From the NCBI RefSeq assembly GCF_003286085.1, contig NW_020825313.1:3782001-3846000 (forward strand): a stretch of 64,000 nt of DNA. Reading direction: 5' to 3'. Source of the stretch: Drosophila persimilis. Its lineage: Eukaryota; Arthropoda; Insecta; Diptera; Drosophilidae. Numbering within the stretch: position 1 is the stretch's first letter; each line of letters starts with the position of its first letter. A program made the translations under genes and the position numbers. The notes under the pieces were generated by a model. It was not told where the DNA came from. It searched no databases and saw nothing but the letters and a program-made list of their open reading frames with translations. Positions 19,412-29,805 of this stretch are shown here, in pieces.

Positions 19412-22161
19412 CAGTATGCCGTCCTCAACCTCATCTTCCTCTTCCTCATCTTCCCGTCCTGCTTCCAACCTTCCAAAAGACTAACCTCTCTTTTAGTAAT
19501 TATCAGAATGTTAGAGGCTTACGTAGTAAGCTCGGCATTCTTTTCCGGGATAGTGTTGCATTTGCTTCCAATGTTATTATGTTTCCTGAAACCTGGTTAA
19601 AGCCGGAAATTCTTAGTTCCGAGGTTTTGGCAGGTCGGTACACAACTTTTAGAAAGCACCGTTCATCTCGATTTGCAGGAGGGGTTCTGATTGCAGTGGA
19701 CTCTAACTTCCTGACGGAACACTTCACAGTCCAAGTTCAACAGGAACTGGAATTCCTGTGTGTAAACGTGATTATTCTCGCTTTTGATATATTCATTACT
19801 TGCTCGTATATTCCACCTTCTTCGGAAACTTCAATTTATGCGCAACACTTGTCCGCATTAACCGCTGTATCTTCCTCGCTATCAGATAAAGATCATATGA
19901 TAGTTCTTGATGACTTCAACTTGCCAGGAACTGTCTGGTCTTCGGTAAAAGAGTAGACTAGTAACCTAGTGCCCATGTCACGACATGACTTTGTTGACGG
20001 CTTGCTTGACCTGTCCCTGTCTCAAGTCAACCATGTGAAAAATTCCTTGGGTCGATTGCTTGATTTGTGCTTTGTATCGGATCCGACCATAGTGTTGTTA
20101 ACCCGAGCCCTTCCACTCACTATACCTGAAGACGCCTACCATCCTACGTCCGAAGTGTCGCTAGATATAGGACCAGCTCTATTGGAACGGTCAAGTAGGC
20201 TACCTGAACGTGTCCGTTGCTTTCGTAAAGCCGAGTTTGCGACGCTTAATAACCTCATTAGGGATTTTGATTGGTTCGCTTTGTACTTGTGCACTGATGT
20301 CATAAAAGGCACAAACATTTTTTACAATGCTCTTGGCCCTTTTTTTGATTCTTTTGTCCCGCTTTCTTGTCCGATTAGATCTGGACGGCCCCCTTGGCTT
20401 ACCAAATTATCCAGTCTAAAAAACTTAAAATCAAGACTTTGTACAAAACTTCAAGAAGTTGGTTCTCCTACTTCTCACTCTCTCTATGAAATAGCTCGGT
20501 TAAACTTTTCCGTTCTTAAGTCTCAATGCTATAAGAATTACCTATCTCGATTCAGGATACGTTTTTCTCAGGACCCTAAACAGTTTTACTGCTTCGTAAA
20601 CAGTAAGCGTAGAACGTCCGCACACCCATCCTCGCTATTATTTCGTAATACGTCGGCAAAGATTGATGAGGCAATCGCCGATCTTTTTGCTCAATTTTTC
20701 CAAACCACCTTTACTGAGGAAAGCTACTCTGGTCATCCGTACCCATACGGTTGACCGAGGCCGAACGGCATTTTTAGTCCCTTGTTAAATGTATGTTCTT
20801 TACTTCATGATCTTCGACTAGTTAGCCGGTGTTTTCATCGGGTCCAGACGGGGTTCCTGGTTGTGTACTCAGATATTTTTTAGAGTTTACCTCTTTCATT
20901 ATGAAAGGCTTTCAAGGTAACTTACAGACGGATGTCATTTACACCGACTTTAGTAAAGCATTGGACTCTGTAAACCATTTCCTTTTAGAACATAAACTTC
21001 ACCTCTGACTCCCTCTCCTCACCAGTTTCTTCGGAAGTACCACAGGGCAGTCACCGATGCCCCTTTCTCTTCATACTCTTTATTAATGACTTTTCTTCGG
21101 TATTAACATACTCTCGAGTACTTATGTATGCGGATGATGTTAAGCTCTGTGTCCAGTATAAGGGCATTTCATTTCATTTCATTCTCGCTTGCAATCCGAT
21201 ATCAATAACTTTTAGTCATGGTGTTGTGCAAACTTGTTACACCTTAATGCCTCGAAATGCAAAGTTATTACATTTCACTTTGGCTTTGTTGGCTCCCTAT
21301 ACCCTATTTGGTGGTTCTCTGGAGAGAATTACCCTGTTCGATGATCTGGATGTTATGTTAGACCCCATGTTAAAGTTTTCCGAACACATTTCTACGATGG
21401 TAAATAAGGCCATGGGCGTGCTTGGGTTTATAAAGAGGTGGTCAAAGGAATTTAACCCTTATATAACAAAGACTCTCTATACCTCGCTTGTTCGTTCGAT
21501 CTTAGAATACGGCTCCTGTGTATGGTGCCCTCAGTACAAAGTACACCAGGACCGTATAGAATCAGTACAGAAAAACTTTTTACTCTTTGCCCTGCGGGGC
21601 CTTAACTGGGATGAAGGTGTGAACTCCCATCTTACTCTAGTAGACTGCTATTAGTAAACCTCCCATCCTTAGTTAACCGTAGAAAAATGCTTGGTGTGAT
21701 TTTTATGCACAACTTGATCGGGGGTGATATAGACAGCCCTGATCTGTTGAGCCGCATAAACTTCACGATTCCTATTAGACTTACTAGAAATTTTATACTG
21801 TTGTTCCTTCCACTTTGTAGATCGAATTATTCCTTGCATGAACCGTTTAGGGTCTTATGCTCGGATTATAATTCCCTCTACCATATTATATCCACCACTA
21901 ATTCTCTTCCTCTTATTAAATTACTAATCATTACACACCTTTCTAGTAATTAGTAATTAGTAATTATAGTGGTATTTTTATGTTTATGTTGAATGTTTGT
22001 CTAGTTCTCTTAGAAACTTTCGTGCTAATCTGCCTCGAATATTAGTCTAACAGATATCTTTCCTGCATGCTCGCTTAACAGCCTTCTGCTGGTGTCACAC
22101 GGTCCACTTGACGGTGCAGTAATTGCATCGCCTCTTGAAAGATGCAGTCATTGCATGTCAA
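19412..22161 (+). mobile_element. CR1-like non-LTR retrotransposon copy A (5'-truncated, ORF2)
   Basis: Begins in the ORF1-ORF2 junction (cagtatgccgtcctcaacct) and ends gatgcagtcattgcatgtca, the same 3' terminus as copy B. ORF2 pieces: endonuclease FPETWLKPEILSSEVL, VLIAVDSNF, LDDFNLPGTVWS (19579-19956); SRLLDL-type block and linker (19969-20754); a deletion of several hundred bases near 20880; RT with VIYTDFSKALDSVNH, LMYADDVKLC (YADD intact, 21124-21138), and the C-terminal LVRSILEYGSCVWCPQYK (21124-21953). No RNase H follows, as expected for CR1/jockey-type. Inactivated by stops (for example tag near 19954) and deletions. Confidence 0.85.
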
Positions 22162-22171
22162 TGTCCACAAA

Positions 22172-22354
22172 AATGGGTTACAGATCTCTGTTTACACCCG
22201 AACAATCATAACTTGTCTACTTTATGTGATTTCTTTAAAGATCAGTTTTTTGGATACATCAGTGAATGTGTACAATAATATGTTTATGTTTCAACATTCT
22301 GCAAGGGAGCCGAAAGTGGCATGATTTTGACGATAATTTGTTCATGTTCGAACA
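22172..22354 (-). mobile_element. Roo-like LTR fragment
   Basis: Matches the first part of the solo LTR 12667-13105 in reverse: ends at 22354 with the antisense of TGTTCGAACATGAACAAATT and includes gccgaaagtggca and ttatgtgatttctttaaag. The rest is cut by the 3' end of CR1 copy A. Same strand as the roo-like gag at 18026-19410, so it is probably its 5' LTR, now separated from gag by the CR1 copy. Confidence 0.75.
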
Positions 22355-22850
22355 TAAAGTCTCCCTGTTTAAGTATAAACTAACTCTCTGTCTCCGTTGT
22401 CAATCCGGAATATGAACTGTTACAATGCGTAAAAGTATTACGTTTATAGTCCAAAGTATAGTCATATACTTATCAGGTAGACCTTATCACGAAGATAAGG
22501 TCATGTTTAGAGAATGGTGGTACTGGTACCTTGTCATATAGTAGTCTTGCTAGGGTCATTAGTGAAGAAAATGTCAAGAAGTGTATCACAGGTATCGCTG
22601 CAATGTGTAGGCAAGGTTACATTAACTGCATGCAGACTCAGGATTATCCAATAGATGACTCTCTTTCAAGTGATTTCTATTGAGATCACCTGAAAGAATA
22701 ATGTGAATGAAACAGAAATGGCCGAGATAATGTTCAAGAATGGCTCATAACCGATTGTACGATTGGGTCGATAAATACAGCCTTATACAATTTTCATTGA
22801 TAAAGTTAGAATTAAAAAATCAAATGTACTTTTTTTTTTTAACCTACAGT
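22355..22850. other. No gene or element recognised
   Basis: Moderately AT-rich sequence with no frame over 60 codons that I can interpret. 'accttatcacgaagataaggt' (22480-22500) is a small inverted repeat (acctta/taaggt). Confidence 0.4.
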
Positions 22851-23352
22851 AGACTATCTAAATATTTATCATAAGCATTTTTCATTTCAAATATATATTT
22901 TATGATCGATATTAAACCTTAAAAACATAAACAAGGGTTGGCAAAACTAATAAGTACAGCAATTCTACAACATCTATCAACATTTTTCCACTTTTTTCTT
23001 ATTATTTATAATCTTATACTAGTATCCTGTATAGCTACACACCTTTTTTGGATGACTTTGGCGATTCTTCTTGGCGTACTAGCAATAAGTTTGCGGCAAG
23101 TCTCCACTGGAATCTCATACTACGTTTTTTGTACAATATCTCCACAATTCTTTGGCTTTTCGAAAAGTATTTTTACCAATTCGACGTTTCAAATCACCCC
23201 AAAGGGGTGGGTTTAGGTCTGGAGACTGACCCTTCCAAGTTATTACGTTTACATTTTTTTTTCCGTAAAACAAGCCTTGACCAGCTTTGAGGTGTGCTTT
23301 GGGTAATTTTCCTGTAGAAAGAAACATCTCAAGGGCATGTTTTCCTCAGCAT
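22851..23352 (-). pseudogene. Tc1-family transposase C-terminus
   Basis: On the - strand, 23327-22935 reads through NYPKHTSKLVKACFTEKK..VITWKGQSPDLNPP.LWGDLKRRIGK.TFR and, after a frameshift, IPVETCRKLIASTPRRIAKVIQ, ending with a stop. This is the D-x34-(D/E) half of a Tc1-type transposase: PKHTSK and QSPDLNP are signature blocks. The catalytic acidic residue expected in the PIENLW segment is lost. The frame continues upstream at 25966-25990 (MQPYAEENMPL across the join), showing that the LOA-like element was inserted into it. A terminus may be at the TA-CAGTAGACTATC word near 22849-22864. Confidence 0.8.
23341..23352. repeat. 12-bp target site duplication, left copy
   Basis: tttcctcagcat here is repeated exactly at 25954-25965 and brackets the LOA-like element. 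The word belongs to the Tc1 transposase gene. Confidence 0.9.
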
Positions 23353-23488
23353 GGGTTAGGTTAGGTTGACTCGGACGACCCTCAGCGGAGCCCCCCATAG
23401 GCCAATATGGCCCTTAGTTGTCCGGATAGGGGGGTCTCGGTTGCCCCAGGTTCATCACATTTCCTACAACTGTCTCTGTTGGTGATGC

Positions 23489-24414
23489 CTAGCTTTGTTG
23501 CATGCGCCGCAGCCAGACAATGGCCTGCAGATTACGGTCTTTGCACATGATTTTCGAGGTTCTGCAGGTGGTGGTACTCTTCCATCTACTTTCGGTCTGT
23601 GATCTGGCCTGCTTTTCTAGATCGCTTTGCAGCGTTCTAAGGGAGACAGGCACGTTCTCGGCTCTCGTATTCGCCAGACCGACGCTTTCCTTAGCTAGTA
23701 CGTCCGCCGTCTCGTTTCCTTCGATACCCTGGTGACTGGGAACCCAGTAGATCCGCACTGACTTTGTCGTGCTTAGGGTATCTAGTGCCTCCCTGCTCGC
23801 CAAGACACTTCTGGAACTGACGCGGACGACTGCATGGATCTTATCGCCGCTTGGCTGTCGACAAATATGTTGACCGCATCGTGCTCTTTCAGTGAGAAGA
23901 GCGACCTCTGCTGCTTTCTGATGGCAAAAACCTCTGCCTAGAATATGCTTCAATGGTCCGGTACCTTATATGACAGGCTTATCTCAGGGTCTGTACAGTA
24001 TAGGCCCGCTCCTACTCCTCCATCAATCTTGGAGCCGTCCGTATATATATTGAGGTGCTCAGTTTGGTCCCTTCCAATTTTCCAGTCTTCAGGTCCCAAA
24101 GATGAGGTGGTTTTGACGTCGAGGCAAGTTTGGGCGGTCATGTAATCAGTTGATCTGATCATTTCCCGGCCGATTGAACTATGCCCATATCCTTGTGGCG
24201 ACAGATTTCCTGATGCGATGAGGCGTTGTGCCGCTTTTCCTGCAGTCAGACGAGCTTGGATGTCTAGGGGTTCGATTCCAAGTAGGTTTTCGAGTTGTTT
24301 TGTTGGGGTTGACATTAGCACCCCCGTAATACAGAGCAGAGCCTGTCGCTGAGTCTTTTCCATAAGCTTATGATACGTCTTCTTTCCGGTAGCTTGCCAC
24401 CACACTAACACCAT
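23489..24414 (-). pseudogene. LOA-like RNase H and RT tail
   Basis: The frame 24414-23950 has the thumb MEKTQRQALLCITGVLMSTPT, LLGIEPLDIQARLTAGKAA, and the RNase H start LNIYTDGSKIDGGVGAGLYC (catalytic Asp). After a stop/frameshift near 23950, 23953-23489 gives REALDTLSTTKSVRIYWVPSH then QGIEGNETADVLAKESVG (catalytic Glu/Asp boxes) and an unusually kept C-terminus with WLRRMQQS. Cysteines of the tail (CGxxxET..H) continue to 23440. One of the better-preserved RNase H regions in the window. Confidence 0.85.
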
Positions 24415-24609
24415 GCCAGTTTACTATCCAGTACTTTGCCCAGGTATTTGACTTGTGTTTTTGAGGTTAGCCTAGTTTGATTGATCTTCGGGGGGGTCCA
24501 TATATACTGATACTGAGTCCTACCTCTTCCGCCCACTCACGTATCTTCCTGAGTGTACGTTCCATTAAGGAGCTGAGGATCGATGGACATACACCTGTAA
24601 TAAGTATGC

Positions 24610-25131
24610 TTATGTCGTCCGTATAAGCTGTCGTAGACCACCAGACGGGTGGTTTATTGTTGTTTGTTTATTTGGAGGATCACACTTTGGTCCCCCCTCG
24701 TTGGATAGTGGGGTACCAATGTGTAGGATCCTCCAATCTGCAATTGGCACGTCCGCGTTTTGCCGCTGAAGGAGCTTCAGCGCTCGGTCCCCCTGGATTG
24801 TGATGGGCAAGAGTACCTTCGCCTTAGATTTGGACGGGATAGGTTCCCGGTCGACGACCTCAAGCTTGGCCCCCTCCCACATCGCCACCAGTTGGCAGAC
24901 CGTGCGCGTCAGCCACCTTAGGGTTGTGTCGCTGTTGCACTTTAGGATTTTCACCCTATTGAGCCACCCAGCATTATCGAAAGTGGGCATTGGGGCCGCG
25001 GGGTCTTCCTCCATTTGAGCAAACAGTGCGTCGATAAGACGTGCATGCACCAGCTTCCACTGTGCCGCTGTCAACTTGCAATTCTCCTCGCTGCGGTCGA
25101 TAAGTGCCACGATCAGATGTCGTTTGGTCAC
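24610..25131 (-). pseudogene. LOA-like ORF1, C-terminal part
   Basis: A 173-codon frame: LIVALIDRSEENCKLTAAQWKLV, FDNAGWLNRVKILKCNSDTTLRWL, VAMWEGAKLEVVDREPIPSKSKAKV, LLQRQNADVPIADWRILHIG. These blocks (LTxxQWxxV, GWxxxVKxLxC, WEGAxLExV, QNxxxPxxxWR) are typical of ORF1 proteins in R1/LOA elements, which bind the element RNA. It lacks the zinc-knuckle usually found at the end because the deletion at about 24650 removed it. Confidence 0.75.
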
Positions 25132-25760
25132 GTCACTGACCTTCGCTTTGGGCTTTGTTGGCTTCTTGGCCGCTTTCGGTGGAGGAGCTGCACTCTTGGG
25201 CCCGCGTTGCCGCTTGCTCGCGGGAGTGTCTTTGATGGCACTCTCAGACGAGCGTTCCTCTTGGTGGCCATCATCTCCTCCACCTTATTGGCAAATTCGG
25301 CGTTCGACGCCCTCATCTGTGGCATCTTTGCGTAGTGTAGCCGGCCCTCCTCTACTCGCTGCTCGGCCCAGGCTAGCTTGACTTTCTCCTCCTGGGAGAT
25401 GTCAGCCTTTCGTTGCAGCTGGCTTTAGATGTTGAGGGCCGCTTTGTATTGCGCTTTGGCCTTCATCTCCTCTTTGGAACGCTTCGGCCTGCCCTACGCA
25501 GGGAGCTGGTGCCTCAGCTTGCAGGCTCCGGGGTGAGTTCTTGTTGTTGTTGTTGTGGCAGTAGCTTTACAACTGGCCTGCTCCCCCCAAATCCGAGGTG
25601 TGGCCGCTGGCGACACGCAGAGAGGATTGCTCCTCCCCGTGCCCGCCGGTGGTAGCACTCACGCAGTCAACCCAACGACGTTTGTGTTAACATCCCAACC
25701 CGTGCTTAGTCGTTCCTCGCCCTCCCTCCACCCCCAAGCGTTTTAAGCCTGACCGCCAGG
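25128..25760 (-). pseudogene. LOA-like ORF1, N-terminal part
   Basis: Frames on the - strand rich in Lys/Glu/Arg and Gln (for example 25325-25128 with QMRASNAEFANKVEEMMATKRNAR, then a basic PRSQQSPKRRS) form the N-terminal half. A run of caacaacaacaac (antisense at 25541-25555) lies here. Stops and frameshifts interrupt. 25761-25953 is the 5' untranslated region up to the target duplication. Confidence 0.55.
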
Positions 25761-25953
25761 CACCTCTAGCCATGGCCCTGGTTCGGTTCCCCCGACTTTT
25801 TATCGGGAAGACGCCGGACCATTGCCTTAGCTAGACACTGCATTACCCCGCACAGAGCAAGCGACATGGCATTACCCTTGCCGGGGGTAATACAGTGTCC
25901 ATTGTACAGCCGGCACCCTCGTGGAGGGTTCAGCTAGAGGATTTTCGCCAGCC

Positions 25954-25965
25954 TTTCCTCAGCAT
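25954..25965. repeat. 12-bp target site duplication, right copy
   Basis: tttcctcagcat, identical to 23341-23352; marks the 5' end of the LOA-like insertion. 25966-25990 continues the Tc1 transposase frame. Confidence 0.9.
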
Positions 25966-25990
25966 AAGGTTGCATAATATCTTCCAATAT

Positions 25991-26275
25991 GTTTTTATAC
26001 CCGAATTGGATTTTCGTCCTTTGTGGGGACGGATGGGGGCGTGGCGAAGTTTTGAAATATACTTGTAACAGTGACAGATCACAAAAGTCCGGATACAAAA
26101 TGTCGTTGCTCTAGCTCTTATAGTCTTTGAGCTCTATCGACTCGGCTATTGACGCTGATCAAGAATATATATACTTTATGCGGTCGGAAACGTTACCTTC
26201 TGGACGTTACACACATCCACTTTTACCGCAAATCTAATATACCTCTATACTCATTTTGAGTATCGCGTATAAATA
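25991..26275 (-). mobile_element. DINE-1-type Helitron copy 4, internally deleted
   Basis: Right end is the usual antisense 5' terminus (attttgagtatcgcgtata). It retains only the first ~250 bp of the family, ending leftwards at attttcgtcctttgtgggg, next to tttttatacccgaattgg. It interrupts or abuts the Tc1 relic. Confidence 0.75.
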
Positions 26276-26399
26276 GAGTAATATTAGTAAAAAAAAAAGG
26301 ATTTTAAAAAATTTTTAAATTTAACTTAACCTAGAAAAATAAAAAATAAATGAAAAAAATAATTTGTAAGCCCCAAATCTAGTTTCTATCAAATCACAG
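26276..26399. other. A-rich spacer, no gene
   Basis: A-rich (aaaaaaaaaagg, aaaaaataatttg). Could include the 3' side of the non-LTR relic at 26400-27060 read on the - strand, but nothing specific is recognisable. Confidence 0.35.
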
Positions 26400-27060
26400 T
26401 GTCAAAAAATGTTTAATTCTTTTGAGTAGAGTAATTTGACGAATGGTATGTAGGAAATTACTATAAAAAGTGTCAGCACTAGGATGCGAGAGAACAGAAG
26501 CCCAGTTGAGATTTCATATATCATTCCGAATAGCATTCCAACTTAAATCAGAAAAAAAAAGATTTTGCTCCGCCCAGACAAAATAACAATGGATTTTACA
26601 GAAAATATGTATGGAATACATATAAAATTCTGCCAACATGTAACACAGCAATCGCCTTCCGAACTGACAAAAACTAAGTCTAGAATCTTACTATATTTAA
26701 CCCATTAAAAAAGTATTTGCTTGGGTTAAGCCCATACTAAAACAATCGGCTAGAAAAAGGATTTCGTGCGGTAAATGTAAATTGCTCGGCATCATAACAG
26801 TCGACTGCGGATCGGCGACCCATCCCAAACTAAGGTCACCAACAACGTAGAGATGCTGACGATCTCGAAGATTATCGTATATGTTGGCAATATATTGTGT
26901 GTCCGCCTTGTAGATTCCATAACATTCGGTGGAATCCACGTTGCGCTGAAAAATAGTATCTTCGACTGGTCGGACACCGACTCAATTTCGAAACCTGCTT
27001 TACTTCAATCCGCTTTCGGTTCCTCTTTCAGCTATAATGTGCGCGATCCCTGAATATTCA
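26400..27060 (-). pseudogene. Non-LTR endonuclease and linker relic
   Basis: On the - strand: SDQSKILFFSATWIPPN, FRDRQHLYVVGDLSLGWVADPQS (GDFNLPxxxW box), LFLADCFSMGLTQAN, then in other frames LDLVFVS and FSDLSWNAIRNDIWNLNW..LLS-type linker. This is the second half of an APE endonuclease plus the linker before RT in a jockey/CR1-like element; family differs from CR1 copies A-E. Heavily frameshifted, RT absent. Confidence 0.55.
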
Positions 27061-27590
27061 TGTTTCTTAAACTCCGATTTTTTTATAGTTTGGATTTGAA
27101 TGTTCATATTATTCAACGCATTTTCACTTAACTTTTATCATTTTTTTGCTGGTACAACTATAACGGAATTCATTAGAACACTTCTTAACGATGAATATTA
27201 ATGACAGTCAACTAAATGAAAAACTACTTTAAAAAATTTTGATGTTCAGCAAAGCGCTTTTCCATGCCAGCACGAAAGTCGTAGACTATAGTTATGTAAA
27301 TAGTTTTTTATAGGCTTCTGCAAGCTACTTTAAGTTATTTTAATGTCGTCGCTGAATGTAGACGGCTTATTCCGGCTATCAATATCTATCATAGATCTAG
27401 AACATTCGGATTTACATCTCGTATGTATGATCTTATTGCATTGTTGTAGCTAAATCGGCCACCAACAATAAATAAACTAGTATTATCTTATCAAACTAGC
27501 TACGTACCAATAACTATATCGAATCTTATCTAATAGTCGAAAAGTCGACTTTAGCGCGCTGTCTATTTTTTAAGAAAGATCCATGCTTTT
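27061..27590. other. No gene recognised
   Basis: AT-rich, no usable frame, no match to the repeat families elsewhere in the window that I could see. Confidence 0.4.
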
Positions 27591-27670
27591 TATACCCGTT
27601 ACTCAAAAAAAAGGATATATAGGGGTATATTAAATTTGTGGGAAAATGAATGTGTGTAACACCCAAAAAG
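27591..27670 (+). mobile_element. 5' end fragment of a DINE-1-type element
   Basis: tatacccgttactc..aggggtatattaaatttgtggg..gtgtgtaacaccc resembles the first ~75 bases of the Helitron family; the 'cccgttactc' start is closer to the general DINE-1 5' end than to the other copies here (cccgatactc). Truncated on the right by LTR sequence. Confidence 0.6.
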
Positions 27671-27671
27671 C

Positions 27672-27858
27672 AAGCTTTTCCCATAGTAACGCACAGGCTC
27701 CTTGTGAGTGTATTTTTAGATTGGGTGCACTTACTCTGTGCGGGGGTTACATTTCAGTGCATTTACTTAGGTACTTGGCAGCAATAAAGTAGATAGTTTA
27801 TTGCTTGATCTCTTTTGGTGGGTTCGAGTTTACAAGTGCTATTGTCTATTGCCTTCAC
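27672..27858 (-). mobile_element. BEL4-type LTR fragment
   Basis: Antisense of the middle of the BEL4 LTR (compare 37870-38035): caataaagtagatagtttattgc, ggtacttggcagc and the gcacaggctccttgtgagtg word. Both LTR ends are missing. The frame 27763-28260 runs from BEL5 gag into this fragment, so the last ~30 residues of that frame are not gag. Confidence 0.75.
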
Positions 27859-28260
27859 GGAAAGTGAAAATTTTAATGTCAGGTATATGATATCGTGACC
27901 ATACATTTCCGGAGGCAGTACCGTTGAGTTTGGGTCGTATCGTTGAGTGATGCGCCATACTCTGCGAATACGAACCTCGATTTCCATAGCCAAATCCTCA
28001 AAATTGTTTCTTATGTCGCTGCCAATTTCGTTCACATCAAGCTTTTCTACATTAGAATGAGTAACATGAAATGAGTCGGACATTTTTTCCACGAATTTGA
28101 AACGAACACTTAGCGCATCTTCATTGATTGGGTTGGTTTCGTCACTCAATATCGTCTCCCGAAGTGAAACGGCTTTGTTGTATATTTCCGTCAAGTCATT
28201 GTACTCAACAATTTTCGACAGGCAACAGCGAGCACAAAGAAGAATAGAAGAACCAACCAT
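27859..28260 (-). pseudogene. BEL5 gag N-terminus
   Basis: On the - strand: LTEIYNKAVSLRETILSDET, VRFKFVEKMSDSFHVTHSNVEKL, FEDLAMEIEVRIRR. This matches the usual gag N-terminal layout of BEL elements (EL..I...A..L....L; VR..FVE.L..SF...). It lies 150 bp downstream of a primer-binding site and LTR on the same strand, as expected for gag. It is truncated at about 27858 by a BEL4-type LTR fragment. 28261-28411 is the leader. Confidence 0.65.
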
Positions 28261-28411
28261 TTGATTTTTTGGTATGCAAGCGCAAGTGCAGCGAACCCGA
28301 AGCCGCTAATGCACGTAGCTGTATTAGTGCTCATGAGCAAGCGCGCGAACAGTTATGTTTAGTGGATAATTTTCACAGCTTATACTTTTTTATTTCCAAA
28401 TTGTTATTAAC

Positions 28412-28432
28412 GATCACGCCGGGATCACCAAA
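28412..28432 (-). promoter_or_regulatory. Primer-binding site of BEL5
   Basis: On the - strand, immediately after the LTR end ...CTCAACA comes TTTGGTGATCCCGGCGTGAT, close to the TTTGGTGACCCCGACGTGAT leader that I recall following BEL-family LTRs. It would pair with a tRNA 3' end for minus-strand priming. Confidence 0.6.
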
Positions 28433-28898
28433 TGTTGAGACAACGAGCTTTTTCGCTGACTATTATTGTTCGAATAATTTCACAAAATTAAATGATTTTT
28501 GGAAACGTTATAATTTTTATTTGTTGGTAAATGGTAATTTGAGGGTGACCGAAGATGGCAGAGCACTTTACAAAAGTAGTGATGAATTACACACTCGGAT
28601 GAGGCAAGCGAGCCGATCTCGAGCCAAATTAATAGCTTGAAGACAAAAAAGGTCTGTTCTTCAACTATATCAAGTGGTAACTGCCAGAGCAGGTGCAGCT
28701 GCTGACGGCTTAGCGACGGCATAGGAAAGAAAAGATAACATGAGCGAGCATAGATAAAGAATAGATGATGAAATGAGAGCATGATGCTGAGCGAGCATAG
28801 ATAAAGCTACGCTTACGTTACGTTTGCTTAGTATAATGACCAAAATTGTACAGAAAAGGAATAGGATAGGAAATAGAAGGTCGAGTAAAGAATTTACA
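28433..28898 (-). mobile_element. BEL5 5' LTR
   Basis: About 466 bp from TGTAAATTC (antisense ends at 28898) to GTCTCAACA (antisense starts tgttgagac at 28433). Position between the primer-binding site and outside sequence sets the role. It contains a duplicated gagcgagcatagataaag word (28741-28759 and 28789-28806). The + strand frame 28269-28640 through it is fortuitous. No second LTR in the window. Confidence 0.6.
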
Positions 28899-29805
28899 CT
28901 CGGGCTTCGCCCGAATATATGTATATGAAAAACCAACTCCATTTATATTTATGCATATTTATTTTAGTATATATGTATACATATGTTTTTTCTAATATCG
29001 TATATTTGGATACATCATTATTTTAGTTATAATAAACGAAAAAGTCAAGAACCGACGGCGTTTACAAAATTTTTATAATTTATAATCAACCTGTTTGAAA
29101 ATAACGAAATAAATGTGTAATTATATTATTGTATTATTTTTTATTTTTTAATACAAATCAAACAAATAACAGCTTTTATTTTATTTTCCTCGCCCTAGTG
29201 TACCATAGTGTACCCCTTTCCCATTCTTCATTTATTTTGTGGTGGTAGGTCAGCTCATCAAAAGACCCAAAACAAGAACCAAACTTAAATTTCAGTTCTA
29301 GCGGCCAGCAATACTAGAACACACACACGCAAAGTACGTGAGAATGCGTGTGCACCAGTACATTCAAATATGCTGGAGGCACAACAAAAAACAGAAATTA
29401 GCATCAGCATCAGATCTCTGAAAACGAAAAAAGCCAAAGCCAAAGTCTCTGGGGTATTCAAACTGGTAACCCATCGAGTGACGCTTTCGTAATATGAACT
29501 GGCACATCTATATACTGTATGGTTAGTGGTAAGGGCTAATGTGTTGTCTTACAGCTCGGCCATCCTGACAATAGATCGCCTTCGCTTCTTGCAGTTAGTT
29601 ACTTTAGTTATTTGTTATTAAAATAATAAAATACAGATTAGTAGGAGATACTTCTACACTGATCATATCAATTTACACATTTCCGAGGTCGACAGGCTTC
29701 TATTACACCGTCATACGGAATTTGAGATACTTGACAATTATCAATGTCAGTAATAGCATACCGATAATAACGCGACAGTATTTCTACTTTATGCTAATGC
29801 GCTAG
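28899..29805. other. No gene recognised; probably includes the 3' end of the gypsy element
   Basis: cgggcttcgcccg (28900-28912) is a short perfect palindrome next to the BEL5 LTR. 28913-29200 is AT-rich. 29281-29805 may hold the 3' untranslated region or LTR of the gypsy element on the - strand (it ends at its integrase C-terminus) but no second LTR is present to prove it. Confidence 0.35.

Larger units (their letters stand above)
23353..25953 (-). mobile_element. LOA-clade non-LTR retrotransposon, both ends present, internally deleted
   Basis: Bounded by a perfect 12-bp duplication. On the - strand it reads 5' region, ORF1 (25760-24610), then abruptly the end of RT (TAYTDDISILITGV near 24640-24600) and RNase H (24414-23489), and ends in a tail containing ttaggttaggttga (antisense at 23355-23368). 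Endonuclease and most of RT are missing, so a deletion of roughly 2-3 kb joined ORF1 to the RT end. ORF1 and RNase H organisation fits the LOA clade (Loa, Bilbo, TRIM), which also has obscura-group members from memory. Confidence 0.8.

Noticed and set aside
24265-24290. tRNA B-box-like word ggttcgattcc
   Set aside because: It is the antisense of the conserved LLGIEPLDIQ codons of the LOA-like element; no A box or cloverleaf around it.
28269-28640. 123-codon + strand frame as a host gene
   Set aside because: It spans the leader, primer-binding site and LTR of BEL5 in antisense.
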